64,000 bases of DNA from the NCBI GenBank assembly GCA_025350465.1, contig JANXXU010000007.1:114451-178450 (forward strand), in the 5' to 3' direction. Made by a program: the position numbers and the translations under genes. This DNA comes from Alphaproteobacteria bacterium. Lineage in GTDB: Bacteria > Pseudomonadota > Alphaproteobacteria > Micropepsales > Micropepsaceae. Shown here in pieces: positions 9,197 to 19,167 of the stretch; position 1 is the stretch's first letter, and each line of letters opens with the position of its first letter. A model generated the notes under the pieces. It was not told the origin of the DNA and ran no database searches. It saw nothing but the letters and a program-made list of their open reading frames with translations.

Positions 9197-11191
9197 ATGA
9201 CTAAGGGTGGCGAGGGAAAGCGGCAAGGGCCGCCGCAAGCTCCTGCCCGCAAGCCGCGCAAAAAGCGTAAAGCGAGCGGAGAGGGCGGTCATTGGGGCTG
9301 GCGCGTTGCGCATTACGGCGCGCTGACCTGCGTCTGGTCCACAGTCATTGTCGCCGGTGTACTGGCGTTTTTCGCCGCCGATTTGCCGTCCACCGAAGGG
9401 CTGCGCCGGCAAGACACGACGCATGCGGTGACTCTGCTGGACGCCAAGGGTCGCTTAATCGCGCGTCGCGGCATCGATGCAGGGATGCCCGTCACACTCG
9501 GTGATCTGCGGCCTTACGTGCCGCAAGCGGTGATCGCGACGGAGGACCGCCGGTTCTATTCCCATTTCGGTGTCGACCCGTGGGGCTTGGGCCGCGCGAT
9601 GTGGGTGAATTTCGAAGCCGGCCATATCGTGCAAGGCGGCTCGACCATTACCCAGCAACTCGCCAAGAACTTGTTTCTCGAGCCCGCGCGCACGCTGTCG
9701 CGCAAGGTGCAGGAAGCACTTCTCGCGGTTTACCTCGAGATGTCGTTCTCCAAGGACGAGATCCTCGCGCTTTATCTCAACCGCGTCTATTTCGGCGCAG
9801 GCGCTTACGGCATCGACGCGGCGTCGCGGCGCTATTTCAACAAGCCGGCATCGAAGCTTTCGATGATCGAGGCGGCGATCCTCGCCGGCCTCTTGAAGGC
9901 GCCGACACGCTATTCGCCGATCAACGGCATCGAATTGGCGCAAGCTCGCGCAACGCTCGTGCTCGACGCGATGGTCGAAGCGGGCTTTATCAACGCGGCG
10001 CAGAAGGACGAGGCGATCCGCACCCGGCCGAAGCTTGCGACGGCGCCGACGATCCAAGGCAACCAATATTTCGCCGATTGGGTGATGGAGCATTTGCCCG
10101 GTTTTGTCGGCCGGCCGGCCAGCGACCTCATCGTCCAGACGACGCTCGATCTCGACATGCAGCGCGAGGCGGAGACAGCGGTGCAGAACGTCTTGCGCGA
10201 CAAGGGCCCGGGCACGGGCGCGGAACAAGCGGCGCTTATCGCCATCGCGACCGACGGCGCTGTGCGTGCGATGGTCGGCGGACGCTCCTATACGCAGTCG
10301 GAGTTCAACCGGGCAACTCTGGCGCGCCGCCAGCCGGGTTCGGCGTTCAAGCCGTTCGTCTTTCTGACGGCGCTTGAGAACGGCCGCACGCCTGCCTCGC
10401 GTGTGGTCGATGCGGCCGTTACCTATCGCGGTTGGACGCCGGAGAATTTCGACGAGAAACACGACGGCGAGATGTCGCTGACGCAAGCGCTCGCCCGCTC
10501 GATCAACACGATTGCCGTTCGCCTGTGTCTGGAGCTCGGACCGGAGAATGTCGCCGCAACCGCCCGCCGGCTCGGCATCACGTCGCCGCTCAATCCCGTG
10601 CCGTCGTTGGCCCTTGGCACGTCGGAGGTGACGCTCACCGAACTGACGAACGCTTATCTGCCGTTCGCGACCGCGGGGCGCGGCGCGATCGCTCACAGCA
10701 TCCAAAGCGTGCGCTCTGTGAACGGCGACGTGCTTTACGCGCGCGCCGGATCGGGGCCAGGCCAAGTCATCAATGCGAACGAAGCGGGCGCGATGAACCG
10801 GATGCTGTCGGAAGCGATGCGCTCAGGCACCGGCAAGTCGGCGGCGCTCGCCTTTCGCCCGGCGGCCGGCAAGACCGGCACATCCCAAGAATTTCGCGAC
10901 GCTTGGTTCGTCGGTTATTCCGCGCAGCTTGTCACCGGCGTTTGGGTTGGGAACGACGAAGCCAAGCCGATGAAGAAAGTCACCGGCGGCACGATCCCGG
11001 CGCAGATCTGGAAGACGTTCATGGAAGCGGCGACCGCGAACGACCCGGTGGTCGCGCTGCCCGGCACAAACATCGTCGACGAAGCGCCGCGTGTGGCCGC
11101 CAACGATGCGGGCACTTCGGCCTTCGATCAACTGCTGTCGTCGCTCTTCGAAGCCAAGCCCGCGCCCAAGCCAAAACCGGCGACGAACTAG
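9197..11191 (+). CDS. PBP1A-family bifunctional transglycosylase/transpeptidase
   Basis: EDRRFYSHFGVD, GGSTITQQLAKNLFL, RRQPGSAFKPFVF, KTGTSQEFRDAWFVGY. Confidence 0.93.
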   Translation: MTKGGEGKRQGPPQAPARKPRKKRKASGEGGHWGWRVAHYGALTCVWSTVIVAGVLAFFAADLPSTEGLRRQDTTHAVTLLDAKGRLIARRGIDAGMPVTLGDLRPYVPQAVIATEDRRFYSHFGVDPWGLGRAMWVNFEAGHIVQGGSTITQQLAKNLFLEPARTLSRKVQEALLAVYLEMSFSKDEILALYLNRVYFGAGAYGIDAASRRYFNKPASKLSMIEAAILAGLLKAPTRYSPINGIELAQARATLVLDAMVEAGFINAAQKDEAIRTRPKLATAPTIQGNQYFADWVMEHLPGFVGRPASDLIVQTTLDLDMQREAETAVQNVLRDKGPGTGAEQAALIAIATDGAVRAMVGGRSYTQSEFNRATLARRQPGSAFKPFVFLTALENGRTPASRVVDAAVTYRGWTPENFDEKHDGEMSLTQALARSINTIAVRLCLELGPENVAATARRLGITSPLNPVPSLALGTSEVTLTELTNAYLPFATAGRGAIAHSIQSVRSVNGDVLYARAGSGPGQVINANEAGAMNRMLSEAMRSGTGKSAALAFRPAAGKTGTSQEFRDAWFVGYSAQLVTGVWVGNDEAKPMKKVTGGTIPAQIWKTFMEAATANDPVVALPGTNIVDEAPRVAANDAGTSAFDQLLSSLFEAKPAPKPKPATN

Positions 11192-11234
11192 CGGTCTTTT
11201 TCTTTCACACGTTGCTCGAAGCCTGACAAAGAAT

Positions 11235-11353
11235 TGTCATGCCCGCGGAGGCGGGCACCCAGCAACGAAGTTTGCGCAGAGAGACGTGACAGTCCCGGTG
11301 GAAAAAAGACTCTCGTTTAGAGAGGCTAGATTCCCGCCTTCGCGGGAATGACA
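11235..11353. repeat. REP/BIME-like pair of inverted palindromes
   Basis: TGTCATGCCCGCGGAGGCGGGCACCCA at 11235 and GATTCCCGCCTTCGCGGGAATGACA at 11329; related palindrome at 29757-29784. Confidence 0.8.
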
Positions 11354-11398
11354 ACCGTGGAAGGTGGTTCCTTAAGTGCAAGCCGGTTCGGCTAGTCC

Positions 11399-12196
11399 TT
11401 ATTCCGTACGTTGGCGTCGCGAGGGCTTTTGCGCCATATAGCGGTGCAGCTCGGCGCCGTTTTGGCGGAGCCAGACTTGCGCGGTTTCCGCTTCTTCGCG
11501 GCCGACCAAGCGATCGACGATACGCCAGAAACGGCTTGAGTGATTCATCTCTTTCAGATGGGCCACCTCGTGCGCGGCGACGTAGTTCAATACGAAATTC
11601 GGCGCCAGGATCAGGCGCCACGAGAACGACATCGCACCGCTTGTCGAGCATGAGCCCCAGCGGCTCGAGGCGTCGCGCACCGTGATGCGGCGCGGCGCCA
11701 CGTCGAGCGCGGTCGCATGCGCTTGCACACGGCGCGAGACGTGCTGGCGTGCTTGCTTCTTGAGCCAGTCTTCGATGCGGCGCGGCGCGTGCTCGCGCTG
11801 GCCGGATACGCGCAGCGTCGGCTTCGCCCCGTCGTTGTCGAGCCAAACGCCGCCGCGCTCACCCGGCGCGAGGCGGATCGGATAGATCTCGCCCTTGAAG
11901 AGGATCGAGTTGCCGGGCTCGAAGTAAACCGGCGCCGGCACCTTGGCGAGGCGCCCCGCGATCCAGTCTTCTTCAGCCCGCGCAAAATCGAGCGCGCGGT
12001 TGACCGAGCGTTCGCTTGGCGCGACGACCGCGATCTCACCGGTCGAGGGATGGACCTTGACGATCAGACGCCGGGCGCGCGGGTTCAGCCGTACTTTGAC
12101 CGATACGGATTTGCCGCCGATCTTCATCGTCTCTTCGCGCGAGCGCCGCTTCACTTGTCTCTTAATCCTTTGACCAACCACCTGCGCCAACGCCAT
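11399..12196 (-). CDS. YgjP-like (M48/DUF45) zinc metallopeptidase
   Basis: VAAHEVAHLKEMNHSSRFW, RWGSCSTSG; ORF extends upstream but shortened here to avoid the VOC gene (start could be 12127). Confidence 0.82.
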   Translation of the reverse strand: MALAQVVGQRIKRQVKRRSREETMKIGGKSVSVKVRLNPRARRLIVKVHPSTGEIAVVAPSERSVNRALDFARAEEDWIAGRLAKVPAPVYFEPGNSILFKGEIYPIRLAPGERGGVWLDNDGAKPTLRVSGQREHAPRRIEDWLKKQARQHVSRRVQAHATALDVAPRRITVRDASSRWGSCSTSGAMSFSWRLILAPNFVLNYVAAHEVAHLKEMNHSSRFWRIVDRLVGREEAETAQVWLRQNGAELHRYMAQKPSRRQRTE

Positions 12197-12238
12197 GCTT
12201 GCCCCGGTGACCCACCGCCCGAACCTCGATCTCAGACC

Positions 12239-12664
12239 ATGACGGACCGCCCGCGTTTCCATTTGGCCTTTCCCGTCCACGACCTGGACAAGACGCGCGC
12301 CTTCTACGGCGATGTGCTCGGTTGTCCTGAGGGCCGATCGGCTGCCGAGTGGGTCGATTTCGACTTCTTCGGACATCAGATCGTCGCCCATTTGACAGGG
12401 GAGGTGGGGCGGGGGGAAGTGGCAAATGAGGTTGACGGCGACCAAGTTCCGGTTCGCCATTTTGGGGTCGTATTAACCCTCGAAAAATGGCGCGAAATAG
12501 CCGACCGGCTGCGTAACTCTAATGTACAATTTTTGGTTGAGCCGCATACTCGCTTCAAAGGCGAAGCGGGAGAACAAGCCACGCTTTTCGTGCTCGATCC
12601 CTCTGGTAATGCTTTGGAATTCAAGGCTTTCGCTGACGATCGCATGGTCTTCGCCAAGACCTGA
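12239..12664 (+). CDS. VOC-family (glyoxalase/bleomycin resistance-like) protein
   Basis: FHLAFPVHDLDKTRAFYGDVLGC and FVLDPSGNALEFKAF. Confidence 0.85.
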   Translation: MTDRPRFHLAFPVHDLDKTRAFYGDVLGCPEGRSAAEWVDFDFFGHQIVAHLTGEVGRGEVANEVDGDQVPVRHFGVVLTLEKWREIADRLRNSNVQFLVEPHTRFKGEAGEQATLFVLDPSGNALEFKAFADDRMVFAKT

Positions 12665-12698
12665 GCGGCACAACCTCACGGTGTTAAGGAACGTATGG

Positions 12699-13328
12699 TT
12701 AACGAAGCGTGAACCCTGTCGCAGCCTCTAAATCGGCAAGTGCCTGGTCGCCCGATTGCACCTTGATCGTCACCATTCCCATGTCGCGTGCCGGCTTCAG
12801 GTTGATGCCGAGATCGTCGAGATAAACGCAAGCCTTCGGATCGACGCCGAGGGCGTCTGTCATCAGCGCATAGATGCGCGGATCGGGTTTGCGCAAACCG
12901 ACCTTCGAGGACTCGATCACGTGATGGAAGAGAGCCATCACGCGCTCCATCTCCGACGAGCGCCAGGACGATGTTTTCTTCTCGTCCTTGACGTTGTTGG
13001 TGATGCAGCCGGTCTTGGTGCGGGCACGAATGTGCTCGAGCGCCTTGACCATGCTCGGCCTGATCGCCCCTTGCAGGCAAGCGAGGACGTCATGGCCGCG
13101 CAGCTCATGGCCAGCGGCGCGCGCCTCCGTGGCGAATGCCTGGTCGAAGGCATCGAGATCGATATCGGAGCGCTCGAATTGGGCCCACGCATTCTCGTGC
13201 GGGTTCGTCGAATTGATCCGGCGAATGAAGTTTTCCGGCAAGCCGCGCTCGCGTTCAAGCGTGGCAAAGGCCTCGAACGGCGACTCGGTGATGACGCCCC
13301 CGAAGTCGAAGATGACGGCTTGGATCAT
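12699..13328 (-). CDS. HAD-family hydrolase
   Basis: MIQAVIFDFGGVITESPF, TNNVKDEK, KVGLRKPDPRIYALM, CVYLDDLGINLKPA. Confidence 0.88.
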   Translation of the reverse strand: MIQAVIFDFGGVITESPFEAFATLERERGLPENFIRRINSTNPHENAWAQFERSDIDLDAFDQAFATEARAAGHELRGHDVLACLQGAIRPSMVKALEHIRARTKTGCITNNVKDEKKTSSWRSSEMERVMALFHHVIESSKVGLRKPDPRIYALMTDALGVDPKACVYLDDLGINLKPARDMGMVTIKVQSGDQALADLEAATGFTLR

Positions 13329-13383
13329 GGTGTGGCTCGTGCTGTCGCGCTTGCTACCCTCGCATAGCACGGCCCGGCGTCCT

Positions 13384-13588
13384 CTTTCCTCCCTCGCGTG
13401 TTCGCGGGGGAGGGGGACCGCGCAGCGGCCGCCTTCGCTAAAGCTACGGCGCCCTAAGTTGCAAACACTTGCCCGCCGAAGCATTCGCGGAGGCGGGTGG
13501 AGGGGGCGGAAGGCATGCGCTGACTTCCCCCCTCCGTCACTCGCCTTCGGCTCGTGCCACCTCCCCCGTGAAGAACAGGGGAGGAAAG
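13384..13588. repeat. Intergenic composite palindromic element (family C, copy 1)
   Basis: Hairpin TTCCTCCCTCGCGTGTTCGCGGGGGAGG at one end and CACCTCCCCCGTGAAGAACAGGGGAGGAAAG at the other; counterpart at 27229-27393. Confidence 0.6.
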
Positions 13589-13667
13589 CTGCTTCATTGG
13601 CGTTCATCTCGTGGCGGCCACGTAGACGGCTGTGTCAAGGTCTCGTAATGCGGGCGCCGCGCCCGGA

Positions 13668-14024
13668 TTAAGTCTCGCGCTTCAGCGCAAAGGCTGTGTC
13701 TGTTTTTCCTGGCTCGCGGATCACGATGTGCGCCGTGGTTTCGCTGTCGCGCGTCAGCGTGGCGCTGCCCGACGGCCAAGTGATCGTGACGACGCCGGCT
13801 GGCGAAACAGCAGAGTGCGTGTCGGCGAGATAGTCGCCGCGCCAGTAAAGACCGATGAGCTCGTTGCCGGCGAAGATGATTTGCGCGCCATTGCCGTTGG
13901 CCCAGTTCCCGACCCATGTCCCGTCCCAGCCCGATCGTTGCGTGTCGCTCGCCCAACCTGGGATAGGAGCGATCGTCACATACGCGCACATCGCAAGCAG
14001 CAATGCGGTGATCGAGAATTTCAT
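13668..14024 (-). CDS. Small secreted protein of unknown function
   Basis: MKFSITALLLAMCAYVTIAPIPGWA signal peptide; beta-rich WDGTWVGNWANGNGAQIIFAGNELIGLYWRGDY. Confidence 0.6.
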   Translation of the reverse strand: MKFSITALLLAMCAYVTIAPIPGWASDTQRSGWDGTWVGNWANGNGAQIIFAGNELIGLYWRGDYLADTHSAVSPAGVVTITWPSGSATLTRDSETTAHIVIREPGKTDTAFALKRET

Positions 14025-14139
14025 AACCATGTCCTTCGACAACAGCGTGGCGGATTCATGATACGCCTGCCTCTCACGCATAGCATGGCGTGGCGACTGT
14101 TGTCGGTATCGATGAATTCTCTAGCGGTGGAGACTGCCG

Positions 14140-14499
14140 ATGTTCGACGGGACGTGCCATTGCGGCGCGGTGCGTTTCTCTGTCTCGGAAGCGCCGCAAT
14201 GGCTGACGCGATGCAATTGCAGCTCTTGCCGGCGTCGCGGCGGATTGTGGGCGCATTTCGGCAGCGACAAGATTTCGCTGACCTTCGAGCCCGACGTGGT
14301 CATCCGCTATATTTGGGGCGACAAGACGCTCGCCAACGTCTTCTGCAAGACCTGCGGCTGCACCACGCATTGGGAAAATCTCGACACGACGCCCGGCGCG
14401 CGCATGGGGCTGAACTTCAACATGTGCGAGCCCAAGGCGATCGAAGGCTTGCGCATCCGCCACTTCGACGGCGCCGATACATGGGAATATTTGGACTGA
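14140..14499 (+). CDS. GFA-family (Mss4-like zinc) protein
   Basis: GTCHCGAVRFSV, CNCSSCRRRGGLWAHF, FCKTCGCTTHWE. Confidence 0.88.
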   Translation: MFDGTCHCGAVRFSVSEAPQWLTRCNCSSCRRRGGLWAHFGSDKISLTFEPDVVIRYIWGDKTLANVFCKTCGCTTHWENLDTTPGARMGLNFNMCEPKAIEGLRIRHFDGADTWEYLD

Positions 14500-14527
14500 C
14501 GAGCGCGCACTCCATTCCTTGTGCCGT

Positions 14528-14800
14528 TCAATTCAACCGGCGCTCGTTGGCCGCGCTGCGGCGGAAAGCGGACAGGCGTTCGTTGGTGTCGTCGGCGTGA
14601 ACGAGTTCGAGCACGGTGCCGAGCGCTTCGCCGACTCGGTGAACTTGATCGCGAAGATCGTTCAGTCCCGGCTCGTTCGCGTTCGACGGGCCACGGTTGA
14701 AACGCTCGATCAGTTCGCAGGCGAGGCACAAAGCGAGTCCCGATTGGATCGCCAAAGCCTCCGTTCGCCTCAGCGTTTCGGCCAGTTCGTCCGGCAACAT
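14528..14800 (-). CDS. Hypothetical protein, helical, 90 aa
   Basis: ORF only; amphipathic helix composition, no recognised domain. Confidence 0.4.
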   Translation of the reverse strand: MLPDELAETLRRTEALAIQSGLALCLACELIERFNRGPSNANEPGLNDLRDQVHRVGEALGTVLELVHADDTNERLSAFRRSAANERRLN

Positions 14801-15213
14801 TCGTCATCTCCAGTGCGTGAAGGTGACCAATGATGTTCATGCTATGTTCTATCGGTCAAGCGCTGACGAAAAATGTACACAGCAAAACTCAGCCCCGGTT
14901 CCTATGAACGCGGAAATGAGAATCTACTCAGAGGCAATAATCTTTGCCGGTGATCGAACGCGGCTCCAAGTTAATAGGCCCGCAGTGCGCGATTTCGCGC
15001 CCGATATTTGCGCTGTGGCGGAAGCACGGGCTGAGAAGAACGCGGAAGACAAGTCCGGCGCCCAAACGGCAGCGCTTCGCTGTCGCTCATTGCGCAACTC
15101 ACGCATGACAACGCGCGCCTCGACCTTCGCCGCACGCACTTGAAGTGGTCGGGGCGGTGTGAAACCTTGCGGCGCCAACGGCTTGCTTCCCGTCCCCCCT
15201 CGCCGGAGACTTC

Positions 15214-15618
15214 ATGGCTGAACACAAATCCGCCGCACGACCGATGTCACCGAATTGGCAGATCTATCGCTGGCCTCTCTCGATGGGGGTATCGATTCTC
15301 CACCGCGTCACCGGGTTCGGACTTGCGCTGGGCACGCTTATCCTCGCCTGGTGGCTTGTCGCGGCGGCGCTGGGGCCCGAGGCTTACGGCACATTTCAAG
15401 CGGTCGCCTATCACTGGTTCGGGCGGCTGATCCTCTTCGGCTTCACGCTCGCGCTCGTCTTTCACATGCTGAACGGCGTGCGTCACTTGTTCTGGGATGC
15501 GGGTTTCGGCTTTGCGCTGCCGACGGCGAACCGCACCGGCATCGCCGTTTACGGGCTGACGATCGTCATCACCTGGATCATCTGGGCGCTGGCCTATCAT
15601 TCGATGGGGAAGCTCTGA
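15214..15618 (+). CDS. sdhC: Succinate dehydrogenase cytochrome b556 subunit
   Basis: RPMSPNWQIYRWPLSMGVSILHRVTGFGL, HMLNGVRHLFWDAGFGF. Confidence 0.92.
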   Translation: MAEHKSAARPMSPNWQIYRWPLSMGVSILHRVTGFGLALGTLILAWWLVAAALGPEAYGTFQAVAYHWFGRLILFGFTLALVFHMLNGVRHLFWDAGFGFALPTANRTGIAVYGLTIVITWIIWALAYHSMGKL

Positions 15619-15992
15619 TGAGTTTGCGAACGCCGCTCGCCCGCGCGCAGGGTCTTGGATCGGCCAAGTCGGGCGTCACGCATTTTTGGCGCCAGCGGGC
15701 GACGGCGGTGGCTCTCGTGCCGCTGACCTTGTGGTTCGTCTGGACAGTCGCGCGCTACACCGGCGCCGAACATTTCGAGGTGAAGCATTTCTTCGCCAAC
15801 CCGATCAATGCGAGCCTGATGCTGCTCTTCGTGCTGGCCGGGCTCTATCACATGGCGCTCGGCGTTCAGGTGATCATCGAGGACTACATTCCGCGCGAGG
15901 GCATGAAGCTCGCGCTGCTGCTGCTCAGCCAATTCGCGGCGTTCGCCGTCGCCGTCATTTGCGTGCTCGCGATCCTGCGGCTCGCGCTCTAG
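15618..15992 (+). CDS. sdhD: Succinate dehydrogenase membrane anchor subunit
   Basis: LGSAKSGVTHFWRQRATAVALVPLTLWFV, YHMALGVQVIIEDYI; overlaps sdhC stop. Confidence 0.92.
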   Translation: MSLRTPLARAQGLGSAKSGVTHFWRQRATAVALVPLTLWFVWTVARYTGAEHFEVKHFFANPINASLMLLFVLAGLYHMALGVQVIIEDYIPREGMKLALLLLSQFAAFAVAVICVLAILRLAL

Positions 15993-16019
15993 AACCTTCG
16001 CATCGGAAACGGCAACGCC

Positions 16020-17807
16020 ATGCCCGCCTATCCCATTACCGATCATACGTTCGATGTCGTCGTCGTCGGCGCCGGGGGGTCGGGCCTACGTGCGACCCTC
16101 GAAGCCGCGCGCCACGGGCTGACCGTCGCCAACATCACCAAAGTTTTCCCGACGCGCAGCCACACCGTCGCGGCGCAAGGCGGCATCTCGGCCTCGCTCG
16201 GCAACATGGAGCCCGACGATTGGCGTTGGCACATGTACGACACCGTCAAGGGCTCGGACTGGCTCGGCGATCAGGACGCGATCGAATATCTCTGCCGGCA
16301 TGCGCCGGAGGCCGTCTACGAGCTCGAACATTTCGGCGTCCCGTTCAGCCGCACTGAAGACGGTAAGATTTATCAGCGCGCCTTCGGCGGTATGACGAAG
16401 AATTTCGGCGAAGCGCCGATCCAGCGCACCTGCGCGGCGGCCGATCGCACGGGTCACGCGATCCTGCATTCGCTCTATGCGCAGAGCCTGCGTCACGACG
16501 CGGTGTTCTTCATCGAATATATCGCGCTCGATCTGATCATGGAGGAGGGGCGCTGCCGCGGCGTCATGGCGTGGTCGCTCGACGACGGTTCGATCCACCG
16601 CTTCCGGGCGCAACGAGTGATCATCGCGACGGGCGGTTACGGACGCGCCTATTTCACGACCACGCAAGCCCACACCTGCACTGGCGACGGCAACGCGATG
16701 GTGTTGCGCGCAGGTTTGCCGCTGCAGGACATGGAGTTCGGTCAGTTCCATCCGACCGGCGTCTACGGCGCGGGCGTGCTGATCACTGAGGGCGCGCGCG
16801 GCGAAGGTGCATATCTGACGAACGCGGCGGGCGAGCGATTTATGGAGCGCTATGCGCCGCACGCCAAAGACCTCGCCTCACGCGACGTCGTTTCGCGCGC
16901 CATGACGTTGGAGATCCGCGAAGGCCGTGGCTGCGGGCCGAACAAGGAATACATCCATCTGCATCTCAGTCATCTCGACCCGAAGATCATCCACGAACGT
17001 CTGCCGGGCATCACCGAATCGGCGCGCATCTTCGCCGGCGTCGATGTGACCAAGCAGCCGATCCCGGTGCTGCCGACCATGCATTACAGCATGGGCGGTA
17101 TTCCGACGAATTATCACGGCGAAGCGCTGACGCTGAAGGACGGTAATCCGGACTCCGTCGTGCCCGGCTTGATGGCGATCGGCGAAGCGGCTTGCGTGTC
17201 GGTACACGGCGCCAATCGCTTGGGCTCGAACTCGCTGACGGACCTCGTCGTCTTCGGGCGCGCCGCGGGATTGAAGTGCGCCGCCGACGTGAAGCCGAAG
17301 GAACGGCAAGTGGAGTGGGCCAAGGATGCGGGCGACGCGGCGCTGGCGCGTTTCGATCGCTTCCGCAACGCCAAGGGCAAGACGCCGACGGCGGCGCTGC
17401 GCCTCAAGATGCAGAAGGTGATGCAGAACAATTGCCCGATCTTCCGCACGGGCGACGTGCTGCGCCAAGGTCAAGTCGCGATCCGCGAAGCGTGGAGCGG
17501 CATGAGCGACATCGCCGTTTCTGATCGCTCGATGATCTGGAACTCGGATCTCGTCGAGACGCTCGAGTTCGACAATCTGATCGCGCAGGCGATCGTAACG
17601 ATGGACAGCGCGGCGAATCGCAAGGAATCGCGCGGCGCCCATGCGCGCGAAGACTTCCCCAAGCGCGACGACGACAACTGGATGAAGCACACGCTTTCGT
17701 GGTTCGACTCGAAGACCGCGAAGGTGACCCTCGAGTACCGCCCGGTGCATACGAACACGCTCTCCAACGACATCCAATACATCGCACCGAAGGCACGCGT
17801 GTATTGA
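16020..17807 (+). CDS. sdhA: Succinate dehydrogenase flavoprotein subunit
   Basis: [68 protein letters not shown]. Confidence 0.96.
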   Translation: MPAYPITDHTFDVVVVGAGGSGLRATLEAARHGLTVANITKVFPTRSHTVAAQGGISASLGNMEPDDWRWHMYDTVKGSDWLGDQDAIEYLCRHAPEAVYELEHFGVPFSRTEDGKIYQRAFGGMTKNFGEAPIQRTCAAADRTGHAILHSLYAQSLRHDAVFFIEYIALDLIMEEGRCRGVMAWSLDDGSIHRFRAQRVIIATGGYGRAYFTTTQAHTCTGDGNAMVLRAGLPLQDMEFGQFHPTGVYGAGVLITEGARGEGAYLTNAAGERFMERYAPHAKDLASRDVVSRAMTLEIREGRGCGPNKEYIHLHLSHLDPKIIHERLPGITESARIFAGVDVTKQPIPVLPTMHYSMGGIPTNYHGEALTLKDGNPDSVVPGLMAIGEAACVSVHGANRLGSNSLTDLVVFGRAAGLKCAADVKPKERQVEWAKDAGDAALARFDRFRNAKGKTPTAALRLKMQKVMQNNCPIFRTGDVLRQGQVAIREAWSGMSDIAVSDRSMIWNSDLVETLEFDNLIAQAIVTMDSAANRKESRGAHAREDFPKRDDDNWMKHTLSWFDSKTAKVTLEYRPVHTNTLSNDIQYIAPKARVY

Positions 17808-17814
17808 GGGGGCC

Positions 17815-18285
17815 ATGACCCCTGACCTCATTCTGAGATATCTTCCGCTGCTCTTTCCGTTCTTCTTCGCGGCGATGTGGCTCGGAGTGACCACGCTCCT
17901 CGGATTTCTGTCCGGCTGGTTCGCGTTGATGGAGCAATATCCGGATCGAGACGAAAAGCCTCTCCTCCAATTGAACTGGCAATCGGGGATGATGGGCGGC
18001 ATCGGCGTCAACATGCGCAATATTTTGAAGATCGGCGTGTGTCCCTCGGGCCTGCGCATCGGGATGCTGCGCGTCTTCGGCTTGTTCTGCCGCGATTTTT
18101 TCGTGCCTTGGCGCGATATCAGCGCAGCGAAGAAGGACTGGTTCTTCGGGCCGATGACGGAGCTGCGCTTCGGCAAAACGGGAATGGGACGGCTTTTGAT
18201 CTACGCCAAGACCGCGGAACGGTTGACCATAGCTGCAAAGGGTTGGCCCGAAATCGGCAATGCACTGAAGGAATCGAAATCGTAA
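17815..18285 (+). CDS. Hypothetical membrane-anchored protein
   Basis: 156 aa; N-terminal TM helices, closely follows sdhA. Confidence 0.55.
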   Translation: MTPDLILRYLPLLFPFFFAAMWLGVTTLLGFLSGWFALMEQYPDRDEKPLLQLNWQSGMMGGIGVNMRNILKIGVCPSGLRIGMLRVFGLFCRDFFVPWRDISAAKKDWFFGPMTELRFGKTGMGRLLIYAKTAERLTIAAKGWPEIGNALKESKS

Positions 18286-18295
18286 GGTGTAGCCA

Positions 18296-18709
18296 ATGAC
18301 ACTCAATCTCGACCCGGTCTGGACGACGACGCTGCCGATCAAGATTCATTTGGCGACGGTGTTGCCCGCGTTCGCGATCGGCACGTATCAGATTTTCGTG
18401 TCGCAGAAGGGCGCGCCGCTTCATCGGGCATTGGGCTATGTCTATCTGACGCTGATGTCGATCACGGCGGTGACCACACTTTTTATTCATTCGGTCATGC
18501 CGAACGGCCCGTTCTTCGGGTTCAGCCCGATCCACTTGTTCGTCCCGCTGACGCTCTTCAGCGTCGTCGGGGCGTTGCGCGGGGCGTGGACGCACAATGT
18601 GAGGATGCACCAGCGTTCGATGATCGGGCTCTATGTCGGCGGACTATTGATCGCGGGCGGGCTGACGTTCTTGCCCGGCCGGTTGATGTATCAGATCTTC
18701 TTCGGTTGA
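18296..18709 (+). CDS. DUF2306-type membrane protein
   Basis: HLATVLPAFAIGTYQIFVSQKGAPLHRALGYVYLTLM with 4 TM segments. Confidence 0.7.
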   Translation: MTLNLDPVWTTTLPIKIHLATVLPAFAIGTYQIFVSQKGAPLHRALGYVYLTLMSITAVTTLFIHSVMPNGPFFGFSPIHLFVPLTLFSVVGALRGAWTHNVRMHQRSMIGLYVGGLLIAGGLTFLPGRLMYQIFFG

Positions 18710-18716
18710 CGCTCCT

Positions 18717-19133
18717 GTGCAGCTGCTCGCCGGTTTTCTCAGTGCCCGCGAAGCGCACATCTTCAAGACCCGGCTTGAGGCCAGCAATATCGGCGCCTTC
18801 ATTCAGGGCGAAGATTTCGTAAACATGTATTGGCCGTTCGCGATGGCGATCGGCGGGGTGCGCGTCTATGTCGTGGAGGCGGATCTCGAGTGCGCCCACG
18901 CCGTCATCGCCGACTGCCTCGCGGGCCGCTATCGGCGCGAGCTCGAAGCCGAATTCGGCGACCTCGACGACACCAAATGCCCGCGCTGCGGTTCGGCCTC
19001 GTTCAAAAGCCGCAGCAGCCGTCTCGACATGGCGATGCTCGCTGCAACATTCTTCTTATCCGGCATAATTTTTCCCGCACGGGCGCGCGTCCATGTATGC
19101 GACGCGTGCGGCCATCGCTGGCACGACGATTGA
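18717..19133 (+). CDS. DUF2007-like signal-transducing domain with C-terminal zinc ribbon
   Basis: AREAHIFKTRLEASNIGAFIQGEDF...VYVVEADLECAHAVIA; CPRCGS and CDACGHRW; GTG start. Confidence 0.65.
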   Translation: MQLLAGFLSAREAHIFKTRLEASNIGAFIQGEDFVNMYWPFAMAIGGVRVYVVEADLECAHAVIADCLAGRYRRELEAEFGDLDDTKCPRCGSASFKSRSSRLDMAMLAATFFLSGIIFPARARVHVCDACGHRWHDD

Positions 19134-19167
19134 TCGCCTTGGGGCGGCTAGGTATCGTGTTTTGCGC

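Noticed and set aside
9455-10765. 436-aa reverse ORF
   Set aside because: Antisense to the well-supported PBP1A gene
11205-11846. 213-aa reverse ORF with SFPRRRESS and WVPASAGMT
   Set aside because: Peptides typical of translated REP palindromes, not a real protein
16878-18176. 432-aa reverse ORF
   Set aside because: Antisense to sdhA and the following gene; no domain-like motifs
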